Assembly: GCA_017461565.1 (NCBI GenBank)
Contig: JAFTXQ010000006.1
Location: 1-64,000 of the forward strand
From: Oscillospiraceae bacterium
Lineage (GTDB): Bacteria; Bacillota; Clostridia; Oscillospirales; Ruminococcaceae
Length of the DNA: 64,000 nucleotides
Reading direction: 5' to 3'
The notes below the pieces were generated by a model. It saw only the letters and a program-made list of their open reading frames with translations, did no database searches and was not told the DNA's origin. The translations under genes were made by a program, and so were the position numbers. Every line of letters begins with the position of its first letter. Within the stretch, counting starts at the first letter, position 1. This document shows, in pieces, positions 51,235 through 61,373 of this stretch.

Positions 51235-54200
51235 ATGACATTAAAACGCAGGATCACAGTTATATCAACAGCGTTACTGGTGATGGTGGCTGCTGCTGCT
51301 TTCATTATACCAGGTATTGCGGCTTCAGTGCCGATATCTGAGGTGTTCGGAAGCCTGACTGTGACTTACGATCAGGATGATAAGGCAGAGGTAAGCGCAG
51401 GCTTGTCTTATGAAAATAACGTACTTACGCTGACTACATCTGCACCTGTTATCCTCAGCGGTACATCCGTGACTGACAGGGTGGTCGTTGACGGCGCAGC
51501 TGACATAACTCTGTCGGGACTTGATATCGATGTTTCAGCTGTCGATGGTGCGTGCGCACTGATGATAGCGGACGATCTTTCCGATGATGTTACCATAACA
51601 CTTGCAGACGGTACAGAGAACACACTGACAAGTGGTGAGGGCTGTGCTGGTCTTCAGAAGAATGTAACTGACGCTTCGTCCTGCGGTAAGCTGATGCTCA
51701 ACGGCGGTGAAGCTAATACAGGTGTGCTCAAGGCTGTCGGTGGTGCAGGCGGTGCAGGTATAGGCGGTGGCGGCGCCGGCAATACGGCAGGCATCGTTAT
51801 AAACGGCGGCGTTATCACAGCCAATGGTACAGATGGCGGAGCAGGTATAGGTGGCGGCTCGGTTGGCGCATGTGCATCGGTAGAGATAAACGGTGGCTCG
51901 ATAAAGGCGGCGGGAAGCGTGAATTCCGTTATTCCCGGTGATCCTCTGGGCGCTGATATCGGCGATGGATTTGCTTATGATGGTTCTGTGGCGTCTCACG
52001 GCAGGGACGCAGCGCTCGTAAACAGCAACGGAAGAACTGTTGTATGCTTCCCTATCGAAACAAACGGTGAAGTTGTTACTATCAACGGCGTTGCCCATGC
52101 TTCAGAGCATGACGGCGAGCAGAAGATATACCCTTACATAGCTCAGGAATTCAACCTTATATATGTAGGTGACACTAATATTTCGGGCTTGTACAATCCC
52201 ATTGACGGAACCACTGAGCCTGTGCATTTGAATGTGCAGGGTGATGATATCGTATACGGCAGAGATTTCACATATAAGCTTTATGTGGTAGATGATGGAA
52301 ACGGTGGCAGCAAGCTGAACGGTATCCTGCACATCCTCTCGGATAAGCCTATGACGATAAGCGGCGTGGCTGATCTTAATTACTCCACTGACCGTGACCG
52401 TATCTTTATCGAGCCCGTGGGGGCAAATGTTGCACTGGATGGATTTACTATCGGAACTACGGGTTCCGTTGAGATAACGGACGGCGGATATACTTACGGA
52501 TGCGCTCCTGTAACCGTAGGCTTCGGCAAGAGTGGCAACAGCTATGCTGATAACGCTACAACTATTGTTCTTAATAGCGGTACTACCAGCACGTTTAAGA
52601 GCGGTGAGGGCTTCTCAGGCATAGAAAACGGCGAGCTTACATCTCTTGTGATAGCTTGCGAGTCCTATGGCGAAGAGGGCCACAACTGTGATTACTACTC
52701 CTGTGGCAAGCTTGTTGCGTCCGGTGGCAGGGATGGTGCAGGTATCGGCGGCACAAACGGCAGCGATATCACTATCAACGGCGGTTGTGTTATTGCAAAC
52801 GGCGGCGAGAACGGTGCGGCTATCGGTGGCGGCAGCGGAGTTGATGGCAAGACTATATCGATCAACAATGCTGTTGTAACGGCACGTGGCGGCAAGGGCG
52901 GCGCAGCCATCGGCGGTGGCAAGGGTGGCAGTGCGTCTGACATCGTTATAAACGGCGGTTCTGTTTATACAGAGGTGACGGCGCTCAACGGATTTGATCC
53001 TGCTGAGATCGGCGGCGGTGCTTCTGACAGTGCTGACGGCACAGCTGTGACTCCTACAAACGGAGCGGCTAAGGTCTATCTGATGGAGATAAGTAACAGT
53101 GCAAACGACGCTGTTTCCATTGATGGCGTTGAGTATTATCCCACACAGCACGGGGTTGACAGCGATACTAATGTTTATGCATATCTTACAGGCGAGTATC
53201 ATTCTGTAACCAAGGGCAATGATACTGTTGAATATACCTTTGACGGCACAAGATTTGTAACTCCCGATCTCAGGATAAGCGGAGATGAGCTTAAGACAGG
53301 CGTTGATTTCAGCTATAAGGGCGGAGTTGTCACAGTTCTTACTGATAAGCAGATCACTGTTTCGATGGCTGACGGAGTAGATGTGACGACAGATACCATT
53401 GCAGTTGCCAAGGATGTTTCGGCAAGTATCGTGCTTGACGGAGTGAATATCACTGCGGCTGACGATAAGGCGGCATTTCATATTTACGAGAGCAGCACAG
53501 GCAGTGTTACTGTAACGCTTGCAGACGGAAGTGAAAACATTCTTGTCAGCGGTGCAAACTGCGCCGGTATCCAGAAGAACGGCACAAAGGGCTCGCTCAC
53601 AGTAAATGGAAGTGGCTCGCTTGAGGTAACAGGCGGTGAAAACGGTGCAGGCATCGGTGGCAGCAAGGCTAACAGCACTGCAAATGTCACGATAGAAGGC
53701 GGAAGCCTCGTGGTGACAGGCGGCGCAAACGCCCCTGCGATAGGCGGAAATACCGCAACAGGTATAACTGTAAGTGGCGGTTCTGTTACAGCTGTATCTG
53801 ACGTTGCGGGCATCGGCGGCACGACCAGGGCAACAAACATCGCAATCAAGGGAGGCTCTGTAAAGCTCCCCGAAAACAAGGAGATAATGGCTAACGGAAA
53901 CGCTGTTGTTCCTACAAACGGAGCCGCAGCATCTCCGGTTCCCGTATATCTTTACAAGATCGAAGCAAACGGCAGTGTTGTTAAGGTGGACGGAGAGGAA
54001 TATGTTCCTCAGTCTCACAGCGACGCTGACAGCAATATTTATGCTTATCTTACGGGGTCGCTGCACAGTGTTGATATCGGCGGCACATTGACAAATGTGA
54101 TCTATGACCTTGATGCAAATGCTTGGGTGGAGATAGGAACGGATCTTGACCTTTCCTGCGATGAGGAGCTTGTTTATAATACTGACTTTACATATCCAAA

Positions 54201-57200
54201 GGGCGGAGCTCTTACCATAAAGACAGATAAATCTATCACAATCTCCATGGCAGACGGCGTTGATTCTACATCAGACACTATCGTAGTAGCGGCAGACGTA
54301 AATGCGGATATAACTCTTGACAATGTAACGATCAATGCGACTCTTTCAGCTGCGTTCTCAATTGAAAATGCAAGCTGTGGCAATGTCAAGCTGACGATTA
54401 AGAATGATAATACGCTTGTCGGCGCAAACGGTTATGCAGGCATTGAGAAGAACGGTACCGGCGACCTTGTGGGAACGCTTACCATCTCAGGCGACGGTTC
54501 TCTCGATGTTAACGGAGGTGCAGGCGGCGCAGGTATCGGTGCAAGTAAGAACAATGCTACTCAAAATATAGTGATCGACAGCGGCGTTATTGTCGCAAAG
54601 GGTGGCGAATATGCGGCAGGCATCGGCGGTGGTGACGGCAATGTTTCCAACGATGCAGGCAATGCAGAGAACATCACCGTAAGCGGTGGCTTTGTGACAG
54701 CTATCGGCATGAATACGGCAGCGGGCATCGGCGGCGGTTTCGGCGGTGATGCAAAGGATATCACGATAAGCGGCGGCTCGGTGACAGCCGAGGGCGGTGA
54801 GCGTGGTGCTGCGATTGGTGCAGCGGCTGGCAGATCTGTAAATGGTATTATTATTTCGGGCGGTTCTGTAAAGGTTTCTGACAAGACCTTTACAGACAAT
54901 GGCACAGATTACTTTGTGCCTGCTTTCGGTTCAGGCGTGCTCAACACAGACGGCAGATATACCGATGGTTCAGCTGTAACTCCTACCTGTGCAAGTAAGC
55001 CTGTATTCCTTATCGTTGTCGACACAGACGGCCATAGCACGCCCATTTATATTAACGATATTAATATCGGCATAACAAGCCACAGCGATACTGATTCAAA
55101 CCTGTATCTCTATCGTTACGAGGAGCTCGTGACAGTGATGTATGGTACAGATGCGGATACGGATCAGTTCAGACTTTACACAGACGAATATCTTCCTGTG
55201 CCTGAGGCTGATCAGTTTATTTTTGATGGACCTGTCAGCACTGAGTATAACAGTGATCCTAAGGAGGCAGTTGTCAGCGCAATCGATCCTGCTATCGGAG
55301 ATATCACTGTAAAGTATTACGATGAAAACGGCACGGAGCTTGATTCCGCACCCGTTGACGCAGGAACATACACAGTAAAGATCGATGTAGCAAAGAGCGA
55401 GGACTATGCAGAGGCAGAGGATCTGACCGACGCATCCTGGAGCTTTACGATAGATAAGCAGGAGATAGACTTCCCGACTTATACAGTTGCCGAAAAGGTA
55501 TACGACGGCACTGTTTCAGCTAAGGTGAGCGATCTTGTATTCACTGATGGAAACGGAGTAGATCTTGGATTCACATCCGCTGATTATACAGTTTCGGGTG
55601 AGTTTTCCGATGCAAACGCCGACACAGATAAGATCGTTACAATTACAGTTACACTTAAGGAAACGGCTAAAACAAAGAATTATAAGCTCTCGACCGATAC
55701 AGATGTATACGATCAGGGCGTCATTACCGCTGCTGAGATCAAGGTTTCTGGCGCTGTACTTTACGAAAGAGAATACGACGGCACGGTTGACGGTATGGTC
55801 GAGTCTGTGGTGTTCAAGACGGTAGCAGGTAACAAGACGATCAGTGATCTCGAGATAGGCGTTGACTATACTGCAACGGCAGTTTACAACGATGCAAACG
55901 CAGGAACAAATAAATCTGCGGAAGTTACAGCTTCAATGCGTAATTCCGACAGAGCAAATAACTATGTTCTGACAGTTGATACCTACACGGTAACAGGTCA
56001 GACTATCAAAAAGGCTGAGATCGATGTAACAGCCATTGATATCGCAGAAAAGACCTATGATGGTGATGCTGATGCCGAGCTTATCGGTATCACGTTTGAG
56101 TTCAATGGTATGGCTGTTGATCTCGTAAAGGATACAGATTATACTGCTGAGGCAGTATTTACGGATCCTAATGCCGGAACAGGCAAGACGGTGAGCGTTA
56201 CTGTATCCCTCAAGAATACCACATCGGCAGGCAACTTTACAGTCAGCGAGGCTGTCGAGTTTGACAACTTCGAGATACTTAAGGCGGCTGCGCCCACGGT
56301 AGAGGACACGGATGTATCCTTCGCATGGGGTGAAATTGGTGAGCATAGCGTAACTATCCCCACGCTGCCCGATGATCTTGGCGAGGTGTTCGATGTATCG
56401 GCTGATATCACAGATGACGGCGACATCATAAGCGATGTTGTAAGCGTTGATAACGGTACAGTGACATTCACTCTCAATGAAAACGCTGTTGACAATATCG
56501 GCGACAGCGCAATAGTAGAGATCGTTGTGGAAACCCAGAACTATGAGGATATCACAGCGCTTGTGACTATCGTGATAGCTGATAAGGAACAGCCGCAGGA
56601 GCCTGAATGCAATATCACATTCATGCAGGCTAACGACGGAACATTTACAGCTGTGATTGAACAGCAGGATGGCGCTGAATATAAATTCAATGACGGTGAG
56701 TGGAGCACTTCGAACACTGTTTCGGGGCTGGGCTACAACAACACTGTTACAGGTTATATCCGCCTTGTTGAAACTGACACACATTACGGAAGCTCAGAGG
56801 TATCCGCTACCGCTACAACTCCCAAGGATACTGTAAAGACTCCTGTTATCGTGCCGTCAGGAGAGACTACATATTACAACTCTCAGACTGTTATCATCAC
56901 CTGTGCGACAGAGGGAGCATCCATCTATTATACAACAGATGGCTCCAAGCCCGATGCAAACAGTACACTGTACGAGGGCGAGTTTGTCATCACATCCAGT
57001 ATGACAGTCAATGCTGTTGCAATACTTGACGGAATGAACGACAGCGGCCTTGCGACAGCAAAGTTCACAAGAGAGTATTACACCGTTAAGACTCCCGTGA
57101 TAATCCCGACAGGCGATACTGTGTTCTATGATTCACAGACTGTTATCATCACTTGCGCAACGCCCGGTGCGACTATCTATTACACAACGGACGGCTCCAA

Positions 57201-59394
57201 GCCCACTGTAAACAGCACTCCTTACACCGGTGAGTTTACAGTTGCGACAAATACCACTGTAAATGCGATTGCAGTATACGAGGGTATGCTTGACAGTGAG
57301 ATTGCAACTGCAAAGTTTACAAGGGAATACTACACAGTAAAGACACCTGTTATTTCCCCGGCAGGTACTACCTATTACGGAGAGCAGCTTATCAGCATTA
57401 CCTGCGCTACACAGGGTGCTACGATCTATTATACCATCGACGGATCCGATCCTACCGATGAGTACTCCACACGTAAGGTGTACGACGGTCCTTTTGAGAT
57501 CAAAGAGAGCATGACTGTAAAGGCCTATGCGGTTGCTGACGATATGTACGACAGTGCGGTTGCATCTGAGGTATATGTAAGAGATCTTCATACTGTAAAG
57601 TCTCCGGTTATTTCTCCTGCAACTTCTATCTACTATAATTCTCAGACGGTTGTCATAACCTGTGCAACAAAGGAAGCGACCATCCATTATACAACCGATG
57701 GAAGTGTTCCTACTTCGGAAAGTCCCGTATACACAGGACCTTTTGAGATAACTGCTACGACAATAGTCAAGGCAGTTGCGGTTGCTGACGATATGTACGA
57801 CAGCGCCGTGGTTACCGAGACACTTACAAGAGAGTTCTACACAGTTGAAACTCCTGTGATAACTCCTGCGGATGGTTCTGAATTTGTACTGTCCCAGACA
57901 GTCACCATCTCCTGTGCGACAGAGGGTGCTACTATATATTATACAACAGACGGTACGATGCCTACTATAAAGAGCGAGAAGTATACAAAGCCCTTTACTG
58001 TTACAGCGACTACCACTGTTAAGGCTTATGCGGTAGCAACAGAGATGTACGACAGCGCAGTGGCTTCCGCAAAGCTTACAAGAAAGATCGTTCCTGCGGC
58101 AACACCTGTTATCACCCCTGTTGACGGAACAGCGTTTGCAGGTGCGCAGACTGTTACTATCACCTGTGCAACAGAGGGCGCAACTATCTACTATACTACC
58201 AACGGCTCTGAGCCTACAACAAAGAGCAGAAAGTACACAGGTCCCTTTGGCATCACAGCGACTACAACGATCAAGGCGTTTGCGGTATGTGACAAGATCG
58301 ACGACAGTGCGGTGGCAACAGCAAAGCTTACAAAGCAGGTAATTGCTTCGGCTAAGACCGTGGCAACTCCCACTTTCATGCCGGGAGACGGCTCGGAGTT
58401 CGGCTCTGTTGAATATGTAACAATCAACTGTGCAACAGAGGGAGTAATGATATTCTATACGACCGATGGAAGCACACCTACTACATCCAGCTCAAGATAC
58501 ACAGGAAATATTACACTCACCAAGACCACGACGATAAAGGCTATCGCAGTGCATGAGGGTATGAATGACAGTGCTGTTGCTACAGCAAGGTTTACAAAGT
58601 ATACTCCTTCAGGAAGCACAGGCGGTTCAACAGGCGGCTCCGGTAGTTCCGGTGGCTCGGGCGGCGGTTCTTCCGGCGGTACCGGAGGCGGAACCACGGC
58701 TGATAAGGCTGTTCCTTCTATCCACGGTAATGGTATGTCCTGGCCGCAGATCGTTGATGTGATCAAAAACGACTATAAGGGCGGCACTGTTACTATCGAG
58801 CTTAATGGTAACCAGTCAGTTCCCGAGTACGTTATCAAAGCGCTTGCTGACGCTGAATGTGTTGTAACATTTGAGGTCGATGGCACCACTTCCTGGATCA
58901 TTGACGGTAATGATGTTAAAAAACCTGCTAAGGCAGACCTTACTATCACAAATGTTGTAAGGAATGACACACAGAAGCTTGACGGTGATGTTGGCAGACA
59001 GTTCAAAATTTCAAATGTCAATGCTCCTGTTCAGCTGAGCATAAACTTCAAGAAGAGCAATCAGTTCAAATTTGCCGATCTTTACAGGTGGAACGGAACA
59101 AAGTACGTGTATGTATGCAGTGCGAGAATAACCAAGGATGGCACTGCCACACTGCCCTATGTCGAGTCCGCAGGTTACTACACTGTGATGATAAACAATG
59201 AGCTTCACGGAGATGTAAACGGCGACGGCAAGGTTAATGTACTTGATGCTTCTGCAATACTCATGAAGATCGCAGGTATCGCCCTTCCCAAGAATCCGGA
59301 AGAAGTGGATTATAACATTGACGGTGTTGACAGCGTCGCAGATGCGTCCGCAATACTTAAAATGCTTATCAGCACGATTTCTTCCGATGCTTAA
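51235..59394 (+). CDS. Giant secreted multidomain protein with type I dockerin
   Basis: This 2,719-residue protein has a signal peptide (about 1-33) and should be exported and docked to a cohesin scaffold. Four modules (about 35-1300) repeat a beta-helix pattern of the Cthe_2159 type, such as LDGVNIT, TVTLADGSEN and Gly-rich GAGIGGS turns. Then come an MBG-like domain (about 1320-1407), three YDG-type repeats with VYDG/EYDG/TYDG (1408-1685), seven chitobiase-type repeats with ATIYYTTDG (1865-2458), a Ser/Gly linker, an unassigned 170-residue domain, and the dockerin (GDVNGDGKVNVLDASAIL, DYNIDGVDSVADASAIL; last 60). No catalytic domain is visible. ATG 51235 follows AGGAGA. Confidence 0.92.
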   Translation: MTLKRRITVISTALLVMVAAAAFIIPGIAASVPISEVFGSLTVTYDQDDKAEVSAGLSYENNVLTLTTSAPVILSGTSVTDRVVVDGAADITLSGLDIDVSAVDGACALMIADDLSDDVTITLADGTENTLTSGEGCAGLQKNVTDASSCGKLMLNGGEANTGVLKAVGGAGGAGIGGGGAGNTAGIVINGGVITANGTDGGAGIGGGSVGACASVEINGGSIKAAGSVNSVIPGDPLGADIGDGFAYDGSVASHGRDAALVNSNGRTVVCFPIETNGEVVTINGVAHASEHDGEQKIYPYIAQEFNLIYVGDTNISGLYNPIDGTTEPVHLNVQGDDIVYGRDFTYKLYVVDDGNGGSKLNGILHILSDKPMTISGVADLNYSTDRDRIFIEPVGANVALDGFTIGTTGSVEITDGGYTYGCAPVTVGFGKSGNSYADNATTIVLNSGTTSTFKSGEGFSGIENGELTSLVIACESYGEEGHNCDYYSCGKLVASGGRDGAGIGGTNGSDITINGGCVIANGGENGAAIGGGSGVDGKTISINNAVVTARGGKGGAAIGGGKGGSASDIVINGGSVYTEVTALNGFDPAEIGGGASDSADGTAVTPTNGAAKVYLMEISNSANDAVSIDGVEYYPTQHGVDSDTNVYAYLTGEYHSVTKGNDTVEYTFDGTRFVTPDLRISGDELKTGVDFSYKGGVVTVLTDKQITVSMADGVDVTTDTIAVAKDVSASIVLDGVNITAADDKAAFHIYESSTGSVTVTLADGSENILVSGANCAGIQKNGTKGSLTVNGSGSLEVTGGENGAGIGGSKANSTANVTIEGGSLVVTGGANAPAIGGNTATGITVSGGSVTAVSDVAGIGGTTRATNIAIKGGSVKLPENKEIMANGNAVVPTNGAAASPVPVYLYKIEANGSVVKVDGEEYVPQSHSDADSNIYAYLTGSLHSVDIGGTLTNVIYDLDANAWVEIGTDLDLSCDEELVYNTDFTYPKGGALTIKTDKSITISMADGVDSTSDTIVVAADVNADITLDNVTINATLSAAFSIENASCGNVKLTIKNDNTLVGANGYAGIEKNGTGDLVGTLTISGDGSLDVNGGAGGAGIGASKNNATQNIVIDSGVIVAKGGEYAAGIGGGDGNVSNDAGNAENITVSGGFVTAIGMNTAAGIGGGFGGDAKDITISGGSVTAEGGERGAAIGAAAGRSVNGIIISGGSVKVSDKTFTDNGTDYFVPAFGSGVLNTDGRYTDGSAVTPTCASKPVFLIVVDTDGHSTPIYINDINIGITSHSDTDSNLYLYRYEELVTVMYGTDADTDQFRLYTDEYLPVPEADQFIFDGPVSTEYNSDPKEAVVSAIDPAIGDITVKYYDENGTELDSAPVDAGTYTVKIDVAKSEDYAEAEDLTDASWSFTIDKQEIDFPTYTVAEKVYDGTVSAKVSDLVFTDGNGVDLGFTSADYTVSGEFSDANADTDKIVTITVTLKETAKTKNYKLSTDTDVYDQGVITAAEIKVSGAVLYEREYDGTVDGMVESVVFKTVAGNKTISDLEIGVDYTATAVYNDANAGTNKSAEVTASMRNSDRANNYVLTVDTYTVTGQTIKKAEIDVTAIDIAEKTYDGDADAELIGITFEFNGMAVDLVKDTDYTAEAVFTDPNAGTGKTVSVTVSLKNTTSAGNFTVSEAVEFDNFEILKAAAPTVEDTDVSFAWGEIGEHSVTIPTLPDDLGEVFDVSADITDDGDIISDVVSVDNGTVTFTLNENAVDNIGDSAIVEIVVETQNYEDITALVTIVIADKEQPQEPECNITFMQANDGTFTAVIEQQDGAEYKFNDGEWSTSNTVSGLGYNNTVTGYIRLVETDTHYGSSEVSATATTPKDTVKTPVIVPSGETTYYNSQTVIITCATEGASIYYTTDGSKPDANSTLYEGEFVITSSMTVNAVAILDGMNDSGLATAKFTREYYTVKTPVIIPTGDTVFYDSQTVIITCATPGATIYYTTDGSKPTVNSTPYTGEFTVATNTTVNAIAVYEGMLDSEIATAKFTREYYTVKTPVISPAGTTYYGEQLISITCATQGATIYYTIDGSDPTDEYSTRKVYDGPFEIKESMTVKAYAVADDMYDSAVASEVYVRDLHTVKSPVISPATSIYYNSQTVVITCATKEATIHYTTDGSVPTSESPVYTGPFEITATTIVKAVAVADDMYDSAVVTETLTREFYTVETPVITPADGSEFVLSQTVTISCATEGATIYYTTDGTMPTIKSEKYTKPFTVTATTTVKAYAVATEMYDSAVASAKLTRKIVPAATPVITPVDGTAFAGAQTVTITCATEGATIYYTTNGSEPTTKSRKYTGPFGITATTTIKAFAVCDKIDDSAVATAKLTKQVIASAKTVATPTFMPGDGSEFGSVEYVTINCATEGVMIFYTTDGSTPTTSSSRYTGNITLTKTTTIKAIAVHEGMNDSAVATARFTKYTPSGSTGGSTGGSGSSGGSGGGSSGGTGGGTTADKAVPSIHGNGMSWPQIVDVIKNDYKGGTVTIELNGNQSVPEYVIKALADAECVVTFEVDGTTSWIIDGNDVKKPAKADLTITNVVRNDTQKLDGDVGRQFKISNVNAPVQLSINFKKSNQFKFADLYRWNGTKYVYVCSARITKDGTATLPYVESAGYYTVMINNELHGDVNGDGKVNVLDASAILMKIAGIALPKNPEEVDYNIDGVDSVADASAILKMLISTISSDA

Positions 59395-59424
59395 TAATTC
59401 CTAAATGTAAATTAATTTATAACA

Positions 59425-59466
59425 AATAAATCCGGAGAAGAATTTGAGTTCCTCTCCGGATTTATT
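59425..59466 (+). terminator. Terminator of the dockerin gene
   Basis: AATAAATCCGGAGA and TCTCCGGATTTATT form a perfect 14-bp stem with a loop of 14 bases. T-rich arms on both sides allow bidirectional use with the convergent pyk. Confidence 0.85.
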
Positions 59467-59510
59467 AATTATTTGAAAAAGTGAGTATAAGGTTTATTTT
59501 CGAAGTATCC

Positions 59511-61280
59511 TCAGCACTCTTCGCCTGAGGATACTGTTCCCCTTTCGGCATCCATAGTAACGGCGGTTCCTGATTTAAGTATCAGGGAAGCGTTTGCCGC
59601 ACCATAGATAACGGGAATGTCCAGCGTCATGCCAACGATAGCTGCATGACACTCGGGATCGTTTTCCTCGGTGATGATGCCCGAAGCCGCTTTCAGCACA
59701 GGCAGAAGTGTGGTGCTTGTGTGGGGTATACACAGGATCTGGCCAGCCTCGAAGCGTTCCTGAGCCTCTTCCTCGGTTGCGCACACGCACAGTGTAGAGG
59801 TTACGCTGCCCTTACCGATACCTGTGCCGGTAACCAGCACATCGCCGACGATATGGACCTTCATGAGGTTGGTTGTACCGCTTACACCGAGGGGCACGCC
59901 TGCTGTGATAACAACAAGATCGCCGTTTTTAAGAAGTCCTGCCTCGCATGCCTTGTGTACAGCGTGGTGGATGAGGTCATCGGTGCTTGTTATCATTTCC
60001 TCTGCCATGAGTGGGATAACACCCCAGGACATATTGAGCTGGCGCATAGCGGTCTCGCTAGTGGTGCAGGAGATTATCGGACACTCGGGACGGTATCTGG
60101 AGATCATACGTGCAGTAGAGCCTGTTTTTGTAACAGTGAGAATAGCTGTTGCACCCAGATCCATCGCTGCTGCCACAGTCGCATGGGAAATGGCAGTAGA
60201 AACATTGACAGAGCTTTTTGTTTCCAGCTCATAGAAACGCTTTTTGTAGTTGATGGCGTTCTCGGTGGTCTCCGCGATAAGCGCCATAGTTTTTACTGCC
60301 TCAACGGGGTGCTCGCCTGCAGCGGTCTCGCCTGAAAGCATAATAGCGGAAGTGCCATCGTAGATGGCATTTGCAACGTCAGTGGTCTCGGCTCTTGTGG
60401 GACGGGGATTGTGTATCATAGACTCCAGCATCTGGGTCGCAGTGATGACCTGCTTGTTTGCATTGTAGCCTTTCTTTATCAGCATTTTCTGGAGCTGAGG
60501 GATCTTTTCAAAGGGAATCTCAACGCCCATATCTCCTCGTGCGACCATGATTCCGTCTGCAACACGCAGGATATCGTCGATGTTCTTTACGCCCTCGCCG
60601 TTTTCAATTTTGGCGATGATGCGGATATCGCCTCTTCCTTCTTCTTCGAGTATCTTGCGGACAGATACAACATCCTCGGCACAGGTCACAAAGGATGCAG
60701 CGATGAAGTCAAAATTCTCTTTTGCTGCAAAGCGGATGTCAGAGATATCGACCTCGCTGAGGTAAGGCATGGAGAGCTTGACGCCGGGGATGTTTACACC
60801 CTTGCGGTCGGAAACAACGCCGCCGCTGGTTACGGTACATACGATATCGGAAGTACCGTCCGCATTTCTGAGGATGTCTGCACAGCGCAGTGACACATTG
60901 CCATCATCAATGAGTATCTTGGTGCCTACCTCGATATCGTCCGCAAGATCCTTATAGGTGATGGAAACACACTTTTCGTCGCCCTCCACCTCACGGGTCG
61001 TGAGAGTAAATGTGCTGCCGTTCTGAAGCTCTGGGCGCATACCGCCTGCGAACTTCTTCAGACGTATCTCAGGACCCTTGGTGTCCAGCAAGGTTGCGAC
61101 AGGCTTGCCCATCTCCTTTGCGATGCGCACTATCTGGTCGTGCGTTACTTTGTGGCTTTCGTGGGTTCCGTGGGAAAAGTTCTGGCGTGCAACGTTCATG
61201 CCGTTTTCGATAAGGCGACGCAGTATCTCGTCATCCTTTGTTGCAGGTCCCAGCGTACATACGATCTTGGTTCTTCTCAT
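59511..61280 (-). CDS. pyk: Pyruvate kinase with C-terminal extra domain
   Basis: Converts PEP and ADP to pyruvate and ATP. The 589-residue protein starts MRRTKIVCTLGPATKDD. The K+/Mg2+ and PEP site is IIAKIENGEGVKNIDD and MVARGDMGVEIP; TATQMLESM is the ADP region. Beyond the usual 470 residues is a roughly 110-residue domain (GIITEENDPECHAAIVGMTLDIPVI) related to the phosphohistidine domain of PEP-utilising enzymes, as in Bacillus pyruvate kinase. ATG 61280 has AAAGGAA upstream; the extension to 61316 crosses the leader. Confidence 0.97.
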   Translation of the reverse strand: MRRTKIVCTLGPATKDDEILRRLIENGMNVARQNFSHGTHESHKVTHDQIVRIAKEMGKPVATLLDTKGPEIRLKKFAGGMRPELQNGSTFTLTTREVEGDEKCVSITYKDLADDIEVGTKILIDDGNVSLRCADILRNADGTSDIVCTVTSGGVVSDRKGVNIPGVKLSMPYLSEVDISDIRFAAKENFDFIAASFVTCAEDVVSVRKILEEEGRGDIRIIAKIENGEGVKNIDDILRVADGIMVARGDMGVEIPFEKIPQLQKMLIKKGYNANKQVITATQMLESMIHNPRPTRAETTDVANAIYDGTSAIMLSGETAAGEHPVEAVKTMALIAETTENAINYKKRFYELETKSSVNVSTAISHATVAAAMDLGATAILTVTKTGSTARMISRYRPECPIISCTTSETAMRQLNMSWGVIPLMAEEMITSTDDLIHHAVHKACEAGLLKNGDLVVITAGVPLGVSGTTNLMKVHIVGDVLVTGTGIGKGSVTSTLCVCATEEEAQERFEAGQILCIPHTSTTLLPVLKAASGIITEENDPECHAAIVGMTLDIPVIYGAANASLILKSGTAVTMDAERGTVSSGEEC

Positions 61281-61323
61281 AATCGTTATTCCTTTCCAAA
61301 TATGGTTTTCATTCAATAAAAAT

Positions 61324-61365
61324 GACCGTCCCCGATACTGCCCGTGGCAATACCGCAGGGCGGTC
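61324..61365 (-). terminator. Terminator of the SCIFF maturase gene
   Basis: GACCG (61324-61328) pairs with CGGTC (61361-61365), with inner GC-rich pairing (CCC/GGG and TGCC/GGCA), followed on the minus strand by ATTTTTATTG. Confidence 0.75.
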
Positions 61366-61373
61366 GCTGATTT

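Noticed and set aside
52615-54066. 483-residue open frame on the minus strand
   Set aside because: Antisense to the repetitive dockerin gene; low-complexity Cys/Ser/Arg-rich translation with no family features.
51700-54900. Repeated GGC-rich DNA that could look like a repeat array or CRISPR
   Set aside because: The repeats are in frame within the beta-helix modules, irregular in spacing and vary at the third codon position, so they are protein repeats.
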